64,000 nucleotides of DNA, taken from positions 2,108,001 through 2,172,000 of the forward strand of contig NZ_JARZAE010000004.1 in NCBI RefSeq assembly GCF_029892095.1, written 5' to 3'. The position numbers were made by a program, and so were the translations under genes. Of the stretch, positions 43,372-50,865 are shown in pieces. Every line of letters begins with the position of its first letter. The stretch's first letter is position 1. The DNA is from Kitasatospora sp. MAP12-44. GTDB taxonomy: Bacteria > Actinomycetota > Actinomycetes > Streptomycetales > Streptomycetaceae. The notes under the pieces are model-generated. The model made no database searches. It had not been told where the DNA came from and saw nothing but the letters and a program-made list of their open reading frames with translations.

Positions 43372-45039
43372 TTACCAGCCCCAGCCGCCGCCCTGGCCGT
43401 CGTCGTCCGTGCTGCTGTCCCAGCCCTCGCCGACCTTGCGCAGGATGGTGTAGTGGTCGATCTGCTGGCCGGTCTCGGTCAGCGCGGTGACCTTCATCGA
43501 GGACTTCTGGCCCAGGTGGGCCGGGGTCACGTCGACCTTGATGAAGGAGTAGCCGAGGTAGCGGACCCGGGACCACTCGACGGTCTCGGTGACCTTCGTC
43601 TGCCCCTTGGCGTTGTAGAAGGACGCGACCTCGTCGACCCGGTCCTCGTGGCCCTCGTAGGTCTGCGGCGCGCCGAAGGAGTACAGGCTGCGGCCGGCGG
43701 CACCCGCGGTCACGTAGACCACGCCGTCCTTCTCGGGCTCCAGGGTGGCGCCGCTGGGGATCGCCTTGGAGACCTTGTTGCCGAGGATCGCGTCGGTGCG
43801 CTCGTAGACGTGGTTGTGGCCGTTGATCACCAGGTCGACGCGGTACTTCTCGAACAGCGGCACCCAGGCCTCGCGGACCCCGCCCTCGGAGGCGTGCGCG
43901 GTGGTGGTGGAGAAGGCGCAGTGGTGGAAGAAGACGACGATGAAGTCGATCGTCTCGTCGTTGCGGAAGTCCTTGAGCTGGCGGTCCAGCCACTTGGTCT
44001 GGCGGCCCGCGGTGATGCCCAGGTTGGCCGGGATCTCGTAGCTGACGTCGTTGGCGTCCAGCGAGATGACACCGACGTTGCTGTAGCGGAAGGAGTACAC
44101 GCCGGGGGCGACGCGCGGGTCCGGGCCGTTGTCCGGCAGGAACCAGCGGGCGTCCTCGCCGCCGTAGCCGTTGTGCGAGTACCAGGCCTCCATGTCGTGG
44201 TTGCCGTAGGAGACCATCCACGGGATCTTCGAGGAGATCGGCTCGGTCTGCACCAGGAAGGCGTCCCAGGTGGTGGCGTTGTAGTCGGCCTTGTCGGCGT
44301 CCAGGCCCTGGCCGTCCGGGTCGCCGTAGGCGATGTCACCGGCGTGCAGGTGGAACGCCGGCTTCTGCGCCAGGATCACGTTGTCGTTGTTGTTCGCATG
44401 GGCACTGACGCCCTGGTCGCCGAAGGCGGTGAAGGTGAACGGCTCGTAGACCTTGCCCCAGCGGTGGTCGCGCGAGGCGGCGGTGCGGAAGGTGCCGAGC
44501 GCCGAGATCGCCTGCTGGCCGGCCGGGTCGAAGCCCTGGTGGCCGACGCCGTAGTAGTACGTGGTGTCGGGCGTGAGGTCCTCCAGCGCCACGTGCAGGT
44601 AGTACTGGTCGACCGGGGCGTGGCCCGGGACCAGGGCCGGCGTGTGCAGCGAGCGCAGCTCCGCCTCGACCTTGTGGCTGAGCTCCCACGGGGTCCTGCC
44701 GAAGCGCAGGAACGGCTTCTTGACCGGGACCGGGACCTGCCAGGAGATCCGGAACTGGGTGTCCGGCTCGGGCCCGAACTGCAGGTGGCGGCCGACCGGG
44801 ACGACCTGCGAACCGTCCACGGCCGTGGCCGCGTCGGACAGCAGCGTGGTGCCGCCCTTGGACGCCGCGTACGCGCTGCCCGTGCCGAGCGCGCCGCCGA
44901 CGGCCAGCGCGCTCACGGTGACGGCGCTGGAGCGCAGGATCCTGCGCCGGGAGAGCTTGCTGCGCAGGTACTCGTGCTGCTCGGCCATGCTCATGCGGTC
45001 GGCGAGCTTCTCGGGCACGCCCATACGTGGGATATCCAT
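43372..45039 (-). CDS. Tat-exported purple acid phosphatase-like metallophosphoesterase
   Basis: A 555-residue secreted phosphoesterase. Residues 30-58 form a twin-arginine signal ([12 protein letters not shown], hydrophobic stretch, cleavage near AYA). A fibronectin-like purple acid phosphatase N-domain follows (about 70-185; [35 protein letters not shown]). The metal site is spread over [30 protein letters not shown] and [11 protein letters not shown]. The C-terminus is Gly/Asp-rich. It should hydrolyse phosphoesters outside the cell. Other starts (M6, M16) would still leave the Tat motif. No PHO box was recognised upstream. Confidence 0.9.
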   Translation of the reverse strand: MDIPRMGVPEKLADRMSMAEQHEYLRSKLSRRRILRSSAVTVSALAVGGALGTGSAYAASKGGTTLLSDAATAVDGSQVVPVGRHLQFGPEPDTQFRISWQVPVPVKKPFLRFGRTPWELSHKVEAELRSLHTPALVPGHAPVDQYYLHVALEDLTPDTTYYYGVGHQGFDPAGQQAISALGTFRTAASRDHRWGKVYEPFTFTAFGDQGVSAHANNNDNVILAQKPAFHLHAGDIAYGDPDGQGLDADKADYNATTWDAFLVQTEPISSKIPWMVSYGNHDMEAWYSHNGYGGEDARWFLPDNGPDPRVAPGVYSFRYSNVGVISLDANDVSYEIPANLGITAGRQTKWLDRQLKDFRNDETIDFIVVFFHHCAFSTTTAHASEGGVREAWVPLFEKYRVDLVINGHNHVYERTDAILGNKVSKAIPSGATLEPEKDGVVYVTAGAAGRSLYSFGAPQTYEGHEDRVDEVASFYNAKGQTKVTETVEWSRVRYLGYSFIKVDVTPAHLGQKSSMKVTALTETGQQIDHYTILRKVGEGWDSSTDDDGQGGGWGW

Positions 45040-45136
45040 GCGGGGGACTATCTCAGGGGTGGGTGGCCATCGCCCGCAGATCCGGTGAACGCGCGTAGAA
45101 GGGCCGGTTTCCGAGGCCCCGTCAGGGCAGGTCGCG

Positions 45137-45547
45137 CTACTTCTCCAGGCTGTCCCTGACCCGCCGGGAGACCGCGAACTCCTGCAGGTCGAGGGTCCCG
45201 GGCGGCTCGGCGATGCCAGGACCGCCGTCCCGCACCCACTGGGCTATCTCCTCGACCATGTCGTCCTGGACGACCCATCCCAGCCACACCGGACGGCCGC
45301 CGGCCCGCCGGCCCTCGCTCGACGGGTTGACCACCACGACGTTGGAGTGCGCGCAGACGTCCAGGCAGCCCACCGCCCGCACCCGGCCCGCGTCGCCGAC
45401 GCCCTCCTTGAGCCGGGTGAACTGGCCCAGGTGGTCGACGCCCGGGTGCTTGGCCTCCGTGCCGCAGCAGCAGCCGCGGCAGACGGTCACCGTGCAGGGC
45501 GAGGCAGGCGTCCCGGCGGAGGCCTCGCGGCGGGTTCGACGACTCAT
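45137..45547 (-). CDS. Thioredoxin-like 2Fe-2S ferredoxin domain protein
   Basis: A 136-residue protein of the thioredoxin-like [2Fe-2S] ferredoxin type (as in NuoE C-terminal domains or shethna-type ferredoxins). Candidate ligands are in CTVTVCRGCCCGTEAKHP and VGCLDVCAHSNVVVV. The N-terminal 15 residues are basic and the C-terminus is helical. The electron partner is not apparent; the convergent-side neighbour is the phosphatase gene. ATG 45547 has AAGGA 8 bases upstream; an in-frame ATG at 45568 lacks a good site. Confidence 0.85.
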   Translation of the reverse strand: MSRRTRREASAGTPASPCTVTVCRGCCCGTEAKHPGVDHLGQFTRLKEGVGDAGRVRAVGCLDVCAHSNVVVVNPSSEGRRAGGRPVWLGWVVQDDMVEEIAQWVRDGGPGIAEPPGTLDLQEFAVSRRVRDSLEK

Positions 45548-45757
45548 CGGTATGTCCTTCGTCTCCATGATCCAAGGTTTGGATGATCACCAGATTGTCC
45601 CCCACAGGTCAACGGGGTCGGCCGCCCAGTCGGACAGGCCGGCCATCGAAAGGGCCGATCCGGCCGGGGTGCGGGGATGATCGACGTCCTCTTGAACCAG
45701 CAGACGCCCTGCCGTTGACTTCGACGGGTCCCCCTCCGACCCGAGAGGTGCTACCTC

Positions 45758-46924
45758 ATGCCCACCGAGCCCACCGAGCCCACCGCTGTTACGGACACCC
45801 GACGCGGCGCCATGCGCACCCTGCTGGCCGGCAGCGCCATCGCCGCCCTGGCCGGCTCGGCCGCCCTCGGCGCCTCGGCCGTCGCCCAGGCCGACCCGCC
45901 GACCGGCGCGGCTGCGCCCGACCCGTTCGCCGCCGACGCACTGCCGTCCGGCGGCCGGGTGCGGGAGTACTGGGTGCAGGCCGAGTCCTTCGAGCACAAC
46001 GCCGTCCCGAACGGCTACGACGGCATGATGGGCACCCGCTACACGGCCGAGCAGACCACCTTCTGGGCGATCGGCTTCCGCGCCTACACGCCGAACTTCG
46101 GCGCCCCGCTGCCCGCCGACACCAGCCCGACCGGCATCGGCACCAACAGCGGCATCCCCGGCCCGGTGCTGCGCGCGCACGTCGGCGACACCCTGATCGT
46201 GCACTTCCGCAACAACGACGCGCACTACCAGTGGCCGCACAGCATGCACCCGCACGGCGTCCGCTACGACGGGAACAACGACGGCGGCTGGCTGGCCGAC
46301 GACCCCGCCCACGCGGGCACCGCTATCCCGTACGGCGGCACCTACACCTACACCTGGACGGCGCTGCCGAGTTCGGTGGGCACCTGGCCGTACCACGACC
46401 ACTCGATACCGCAGACCTGCCCCGCGCCCGCCTCGACCACAGCCGCCGCGGCCCCGCACGCGGGGATGGCCATGGGCGCGGGCGGCGGGGTGATGGAGAT
46501 CGGCGCCGAGCTCGGCCTGTTCGGCATCATCGCCGTCACCGACGCCCACACCCCGCCGGTGGACCGGGAGTTCATCCTCTTCTTCCACGACGCCTACGCC
46601 GCCGACGTCCCCGCACTCGCCCAGGACACCGACATGTTCAACGGCGGCGCCTTCCTGGACAACACGCCGACCTTCACCGCCCGCAACGGCGAGCGGATCC
46701 GCTGGCGGATCGCCGCACTGGGCAAGGAGTTCCACGTCTTCCACCTGCACGGCCACCGCTGGCTGCGCGGCGACCGCTTTGTCGACTCCGAAATCCTCGG
46801 CCCCTCCACCACGTTGACGGTGGAGTACACCGAGAACAACCCGGGCGACTGGATCTACCACTGCCACGTCACCGACCACATGATGGGCGGCATGGTCGGC
46901 CGCTACCAGGTCAGCGGCAGCTGA
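45758..46924 (+). CDS. Two-domain laccase-like multicopper oxidase
   Basis: A 388-residue secreted multicopper oxidase. A twin-arginine-like signal occupies about residues 14-45 (DTRRGAMRTLLAGSAIAALAG). Copper motifs are complete for a two-domain enzyme: SMHPHGVRYDG and TWPYHDHSIP in domain 1, FHVFHLHGHRW and WIYHCHVTDHMMGGM in domain 2. Two-domain laccases work as trimers, oxidise phenols or metals and reduce O2 to water, and in Streptomyces affect copper handling and morphology. A His/Met-containing loop (PHAGMAMGAGGG) near 235-245 is rich in potential copper ligands. Start ATG 45758 has GAGAGG upstream. Convergent with the FAD gene, 18 bp apart. Confidence 0.92.
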   Translation: MPTEPTEPTAVTDTRRGAMRTLLAGSAIAALAGSAALGASAVAQADPPTGAAAPDPFAADALPSGGRVREYWVQAESFEHNAVPNGYDGMMGTRYTAEQTTFWAIGFRAYTPNFGAPLPADTSPTGIGTNSGIPGPVLRAHVGDTLIVHFRNNDAHYQWPHSMHPHGVRYDGNNDGGWLADDPAHAGTAIPYGGTYTYTWTALPSSVGTWPYHDHSIPQTCPAPASTTAAAAPHAGMAMGAGGGVMEIGAELGLFGIIAVTDAHTPPVDREFILFFHDAYAADVPALAQDTDMFNGGAFLDNTPTFTARNGERIRWRIAALGKEFHVFHLHGHRWLRGDRFVDSEILGPSTTLTVEYTENNPGDWIYHCHVTDHMMGGMVGRYQVSGS

Positions 46925-46942
46925 CTTAGACCGACCGGCAGG

Positions 46943-48598
46943 TCAGGCGGTGGCCTCGGCCGCCGCCCGGCCCGCGGTGCGTCCCGAGAAGAGGCAGCCA
47001 CCGAGGAAGGTGCCCTCCAACGAGCGGTAGCCGTGCATCCCGCCGCCGCCGAAGCCGGCCGCCTCGCCCGCCGCGTACACCCCCTCCAGCACCCCGCCGC
47101 CGGGGCGCAGCACACGCGAGGAGAGGTCCGTCTCCAGGCCGCCGAGCGACTTGCGGGTGAGGATGTTCAGCCGCACCGCGATCAGCGGACCCGCCTTGGG
47201 GTCCAGCAGCCGGTGCGGCGCCGCGGTACGGATCAGCTTGTCGCCGAGGTAGCGCCGGGCACCGTGGATCGCCGTCACCTGGAGGTCCTTGCTGAACGGG
47301 TTGGCCATCTCGCGGTCGCGCGCCTCGATCTCGCGGCGCAGCTCGGCCTCGTCGATCAGCGCCTCAGGCGTCTTCGCGTTCATCCCCCGCACCAGCTCGG
47401 AGAGTTCGCGCGCCACCACGAAGTCGGCGCCGTGCCTCTTGAACGCCTCCACCGGCCCGGTGGCGCCCGGCAGCGCCCGGCCCAGCACCTCGCGGATGCT
47501 CTTGCCGGTCAGGTCCGGGTTCTGCTCGGAGCCGGAGAGCGCGAACTCCTTCTCGATGATCTTCTGGGTGAGCACGAACCAGGTGTGGTCATGACCCGTC
47601 GTCATGATGTGCTCCAGGGTGCCCAGCGTGTCGAAGCCGGGGAAGAGCGGCACCGGCAGCCGCCGGCCGCGGGCGTCCAGCCAGAGCGAGGAGGGGCCGG
47701 GCAGGATCCGGATGCCGTGCTTGGGCCAGATCGGATTCCAGTTCTCGATGCCCTCGGTGTAGTGCCACATCCGGTCGCCGTTGATCAGGTTGCCGCCGGC
47801 CGCGCCGGCGATGTCCAGCATCAGGCCGTCCACATGCGCCGGGACGCCGGAGAGCAGCCGCGCGGGCGGCGTGCCGAGCCGGGCCGGCCAGGCCTTGCGG
47901 ACCAGCTCGTGGTTGCCGCCGATGCCGCCGGAGGTGACGATCACCGCCTGCGCGCGCAGCTCGAACGCGCCCGCCACCTCGCGCGAACTGGCCACCCCGC
48001 GCTCGACGTCGCTGGCCACCAGCACCTCGCCGCGCACCGTGTCGGTCACCCCGGCGGTCGCCGCCAGCGCGGTCACCCGGTGCCGGAAGCGCAGCTCGAC
48101 CAACCCCTTGGCCGCCGCCGCCCGCACCCGGCGGGCGAACGGCTCGACGATGCCAGGACCGGTCCCCCAGGTGATGTGGAAGCGCGGCACCGAGTTGCCC
48201 GGCCCACTGGCCAGCAGCCCGCCGCGCTCGGCCCACCCCACCACCGGGAAGAACCGCACCCCGTGCGCCCGCAGCCAGGCCCGCTTCTCCCCCGACGCGA
48301 AGTCGACGTACGCCTGCGCCCACTGCCGCGGCCAGTGGTCCTCGTCCCGGTCGAAGCCGGCCGTGCCGATCCAGTCCTGCCAGGCCAGTTCGGGCGAGTC
48401 GTGGATCCGCATCCGGCGCTGCTCGGGCGAGTCCACCAGGAAGATCCCACCGAAGGACCAGTGCGCCTGCCCACCGAACGAGGCGGCCGGCTCCTGGTCC
48501 AGCAGAATCACCCGCCGCCCGGCCTCCGCCAACTCCGCCGTAGCCGCCAGCCCCGCCAGCCCCGCCCCGATCACGATGACATCGGCATCCAGCGCCAT
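46943..48598 (-). CDS. FAD-binding dehydrogenase (KstD/fumarate reductase-like)
   Basis: A 551-residue flavoprotein. The N-terminal FAD motif is ADVIVIGAGLAGLAATAELAEAGRRVILLDQEPAASFGGQAHWSFGG; the C-terminal FAD part is GVYAAGEAAGFGGGGMHGYRSLEGTFLGGCLFSGRTAG. The middle holds a fumarate reductase/3-ketosteroid dehydrogenase-type substrate domain with ILPGPSSLWLDARGRRLPVP. The family oxidises or reduces alkenes and ketosteroids; the substrate here is unknown. ATG 48598 is at the fold start; a longer frame upstream is unlikely. It follows the MFS gene (90-bp gap) on the same strand. Confidence 0.9.
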   Translation of the reverse strand: MALDADVIVIGAGLAGLAATAELAEAGRRVILLDQEPAASFGGQAHWSFGGIFLVDSPEQRRMRIHDSPELAWQDWIGTAGFDRDEDHWPRQWAQAYVDFASGEKRAWLRAHGVRFFPVVGWAERGGLLASGPGNSVPRFHITWGTGPGIVEPFARRVRAAAAKGLVELRFRHRVTALAATAGVTDTVRGEVLVASDVERGVASSREVAGAFELRAQAVIVTSGGIGGNHELVRKAWPARLGTPPARLLSGVPAHVDGLMLDIAGAAGGNLINGDRMWHYTEGIENWNPIWPKHGIRILPGPSSLWLDARGRRLPVPLFPGFDTLGTLEHIMTTGHDHTWFVLTQKIIEKEFALSGSEQNPDLTGKSIREVLGRALPGATGPVEAFKRHGADFVVARELSELVRGMNAKTPEALIDEAELRREIEARDREMANPFSKDLQVTAIHGARRYLGDKLIRTAAPHRLLDPKAGPLIAVRLNILTRKSLGGLETDLSSRVLRPGGGVLEGVYAAGEAAGFGGGGMHGYRSLEGTFLGGCLFSGRTAGRAAAEATA

Positions 48599-48687
48599 AC
48601 GAGAACCCCCTGCGGCCAGCCCTGACAGTCCCCCGATCCTCCGACCAAGCACCCCCCTAGTCAACCGACCGGTAACAACCCACTCGC

Positions 48688-49905
48688 TTACTCCACCCCA
48701 CCACCCGGGCCCGCGGCCACCGCTCGCCAGGGCCGCAGCATGACCGCGGCGACGGCCAGCAGTCCTGCGGCTGCCCAGAGGGGCATCCGCAGGCTGGTCT
48801 GCCCTGCCAGCAGCCCACCCGTGAGCGCGCCCAGCCCGGCAGCGCCGATCCCGAAAAGGCGGAAGGCCGACACGACCCGGCCCAGCAGGTGGTCCGGAGT
48901 GAGCGATTGACGGGCCGAGCTGGCCGCGACGCTGGTCAGCGTGGAAGCCGCGCCCACCAGTGCGAGGAAGCAGCCACTGGCGTAGACGTCCCGCACCAGC
49001 GCCATCCCGACCCAGGCCAGGCCCTGCAGGAGGCAGGCGATGGTCATGATCTGACGGTAGGTCAGCCTGCGGGTCAGTGGAGCAGCGCGCCAGCCGGTGG
49101 CGATCCCCCCGAAAGCGGCCACCGCGAGCAGTAGCCCGTACCCGGCGTCCGCGATCCGCAGGGTCTCGGTCGCGTACAGCACGAACGTGGCCATCACCAG
49201 GTTGTAGGCGAAGTTGTAGGCGGCCGTGCTGGCCGCCAGTACCCGCAGCTCCGCGGTCGCCCGCAGATGCGCCAGGCCGTCCCGGATGGCGGCGGTGAGC
49301 GGCTGGGCCAGGCCGGCCGCGGGCAGCTTGGGCAGGCGGCTGATGAAGGCGGCGGACAGCAGGAAGGTGACCGCGTCACCGACGAACGGCACGGCCCTGC
49401 CGAGCGTGAACGTCCAGGAGCCGATCGGCGGCCCGGCCAGTGAGCGGCCCACGGTGTCGATCGCCCAGTAGCGGCCATTCGTCCGCGCCAGGGTCTCCCG
49501 GTCACGGCCTACCAGGGTCGGGATCACGGCCTGCGAGGAGGCGTCGAAGAAGCACTGGGCGATGCCGACCAGCAGGATGCACCCGGCGAGCATCGCCAGG
49601 TTCGCCCGGTGCAGCAGCACCAGTGCCGCGAGCACGGACAGGACGGCTGCCCGCACCAGGTCCGCGGTCACCATCACCCGGCGGCGGGACCAGCGGTCGG
49701 CCAGTGCTCCGGCCGGCAGACCGGCCAGCAGCCAGGGCAGGTAGAAGGCGGCGGTGACGGTCGAGACGGCCAGCGGATTGCGGGTCAGGGACGCGGCCAG
49801 CAGCGGTGCAGCCGCCTGCAGCGCGCCGTCACCCGTCACGGAGACGCCAGTGGCGGCAAGCAGATGGGTGACCCTGCCGGTTCTTCGGCCGGCAAGGCCA
49901 CCCAC
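48688..49905 (-). CDS. Major facilitator superfamily transporter
   Basis: A 405-residue integral membrane protein with about twelve transmembrane segments. MFS markers include the loop 2-3 motif GLPAGALADRWSRRRVM and the inter-half region. Overall it resembles enterobactin/multidrug exporter-like MFS proteins of actinobacteria. The substrate cannot be told. Start is a GTG at 49905; the first residues (MGGLAGRRTGRVTHLLAA) include the basic cytosolic N-terminus. It may form a unit with the DUF397 gene 32 bp upstream on the same strand. Confidence 0.9.
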   Translation of the reverse strand: MGGLAGRRTGRVTHLLAATGVSVTGDGALQAAAPLLAASLTRNPLAVSTVTAAFYLPWLLAGLPAGALADRWSRRRVMVTADLVRAAVLSVLAALVLLHRANLAMLAGCILLVGIAQCFFDASSQAVIPTLVGRDRETLARTNGRYWAIDTVGRSLAGPPIGSWTFTLGRAVPFVGDAVTFLLSAAFISRLPKLPAAGLAQPLTAAIRDGLAHLRATAELRVLAASTAAYNFAYNLVMATFVLYATETLRIADAGYGLLLAVAAFGGIATGWRAAPLTRRLTYRQIMTIACLLQGLAWVGMALVRDVYASGCFLALVGAASTLTSVAASSARQSLTPDHLLGRVVSAFRLFGIGAAGLGALTGGLLAGQTSLRMPLWAAAGLLAVAAVMLRPWRAVAAGPGGGVE

Positions 49906-49937
49906 CGCTTGCGTTGCCTGGTTCTCCTGGTCCGCGC

Positions 49938-50156
49938 TCAGCCGGCTGCCCGATCTGGCGTGAAATCACCGCTGCGGACGCCGTTCACGAACGCCGTCCA
50001 GGCGGATGTCCCGAAGGCGAGGATCGGTCCGGTCCCGTTGTCCTTGGTGTCCCGGACACCCACGAGCGGGTCGCCGAGAGCCACTTCGATGCAGCCGGTG
50101 TCACCGCTCACGCTGCTCTTCCTCCAGCGCGCGGCGCGAAAATCTGTTCCAGTCAC
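49938..50156 (-). CDS. DUF397-domain protein
   Basis: A 72-residue protein with the DUF397 hallmark WRKSSVSGDTGCIEVA, then VGVRDTKDNGTGPILAFGTSAWTAFVNGVRSGDF. DUF397 proteins are actinobacterial and usually follow an XRE-family regulator whose activity they modulate (as in the whiJ/abaA-type loci of Streptomyces). No XRE gene is adjacent here, so this is an orphan copy. GTG start at 50156. Upstream lies the non-coding stretch with the tRNA-like sequence. Confidence 0.88.
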   Translation of the reverse strand: MTGTDFRAARWRKSSVSGDTGCIEVALGDPLVGVRDTKDNGTGPILAFGTSAWTAFVNGVRSGDFTPDRAAG

Positions 50157-50315
50157 ACGTTCCCCCCGACGGTCAGTTGTTCGATGGCTGATTCGTTGGC
50201 GTGCCTAGGAAGCAGTGAAGCCAAGGTCGGCGTGGATGGCAAGGCTGTGCGCAAGATGACGATCCGTCGGTCGGTGAAGCAGATGAGAGAAAATGCCAGG
50301 TGCAATCTCCTGAGC

Positions 50316-50394
50316 TGCGGGGTAGCTCAACTGGAGGCCGGGCACAGGATCTTGCTACTCCAAACCGGGTACGGCTTCAAGTCGCGTCACCCTA
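50316..50394 (+). other. Degenerate tRNA-like sequence
   Basis: TAGCTCAACTGG (D-arm-like, 50323-50334) and the T-loop-like TTCAAGT (50376-50382) lie at about tRNA spacing. The outer ends pair 5 of 7 positions as an acceptor stem (with a T1-A72 pair), the T-stem keeps 3 of 5 pairs, the D-stem is partly present, but no proper anticodon stem forms; CTCCAAA-CCGG recalls a tRNA-Trp anticodon region. It lies in the 290-bp gap between the DUF397 gene and the NLR-like operon, which holds nothing else recognisable. It may be a decayed tRNA gene or a remnant of an integration site. Confidence 0.35.
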
Positions 50395-50448
50395 TGGTGG
50401 ACTCGGCCATGCCAACCGCTGCTACAGCATCACGGGAGGGATCAACGG

Positions 50449-50865
50449 ATGGATCCGGACATGGCCGCACTGGCGGGCTCAGCCGGCAGCACCGTGGTCG
50501 CACTGATGGCCACCGACGCCTATCAGCGCACCCGCGAGGGCGTGCTCGCCCTCTGGCGCCGGGTGCACCCGGATCGGGCCGAGGCGGTCGCCGCCGAGCT
50601 GGACGCCACCCGGGACGAGCTGCTCAGCGCCCGCGCCGGCGGGGACCCCCTCGCCGAGCAGGAGCTCCAGAGCGAATGGCAGGGACGACTACGCCGGCTA
50701 CTGGCCGCGGACCCCACCGCCGCGGACCAGCTGCGCCGCCTGATCGCGGAGGTCTCCCCGGCCGCCGAGGCCGCGGCTGGGCCCATCGTCCGCCAAAGCG
50801 CCGAGGCCCACGGCCACGGCAGGGTCTACCAAGCCGGACGCGACCAGCACATCACCGAGAGGTGA
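50449..50865 (+). CDS. Bell-like helical protein with C-terminal amyloid-signalling motif
   Basis: A 138-residue protein. Residues about 5-112 are predicted helical: a small, hydrophobic Gly/Ala/Ser-rich first helix (AALAGSAGSTVVALMATDAY), then charged helices with WRRVHPDRAEAVAAELDA and WQGRLRRLLAADPTAADQLRRLIAEV. This resembles Bell-type effector domains, which I know as membrane-acting cell-death domains in filamentous bacteria. Residues 122-137 are GHGRVYQAGRDQHITE, nearly identical to residues 22-37 of the downstream ATPase. The four-base overlap (GTGA) couples the genes. Inferred role: effector triggered by templated assembly of the shared motif. ATG 50449 has GGGAGG 9 bases upstream. 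Confidence 0.8.
   Translation: MDPDMAALAGSAGSTVVALMATDAYQRTREGVLALWRRVHPDRAEAVAAELDATRDELLSARAGGDPLAEQELQSEWQGRLRRLLAADPTAADQLRRLIAEVSPAAEAAAGPIVRQSAEAHGHGRVYQAGRDQHITER

Noticed and set aside
45583..46929. Alternative 448-codon frame overlapping the laccase gene
   Set aside because: The overlapping +1 frame shows all copper-binding motifs and a Tat signal; the alternative is Arg/His-rich shadow.
50316..50394. Functional tRNA gene
   Set aside because: T-stem mismatches and the missing anticodon stem make a working tRNA unlikely, so it is listed only as tRNA-like.
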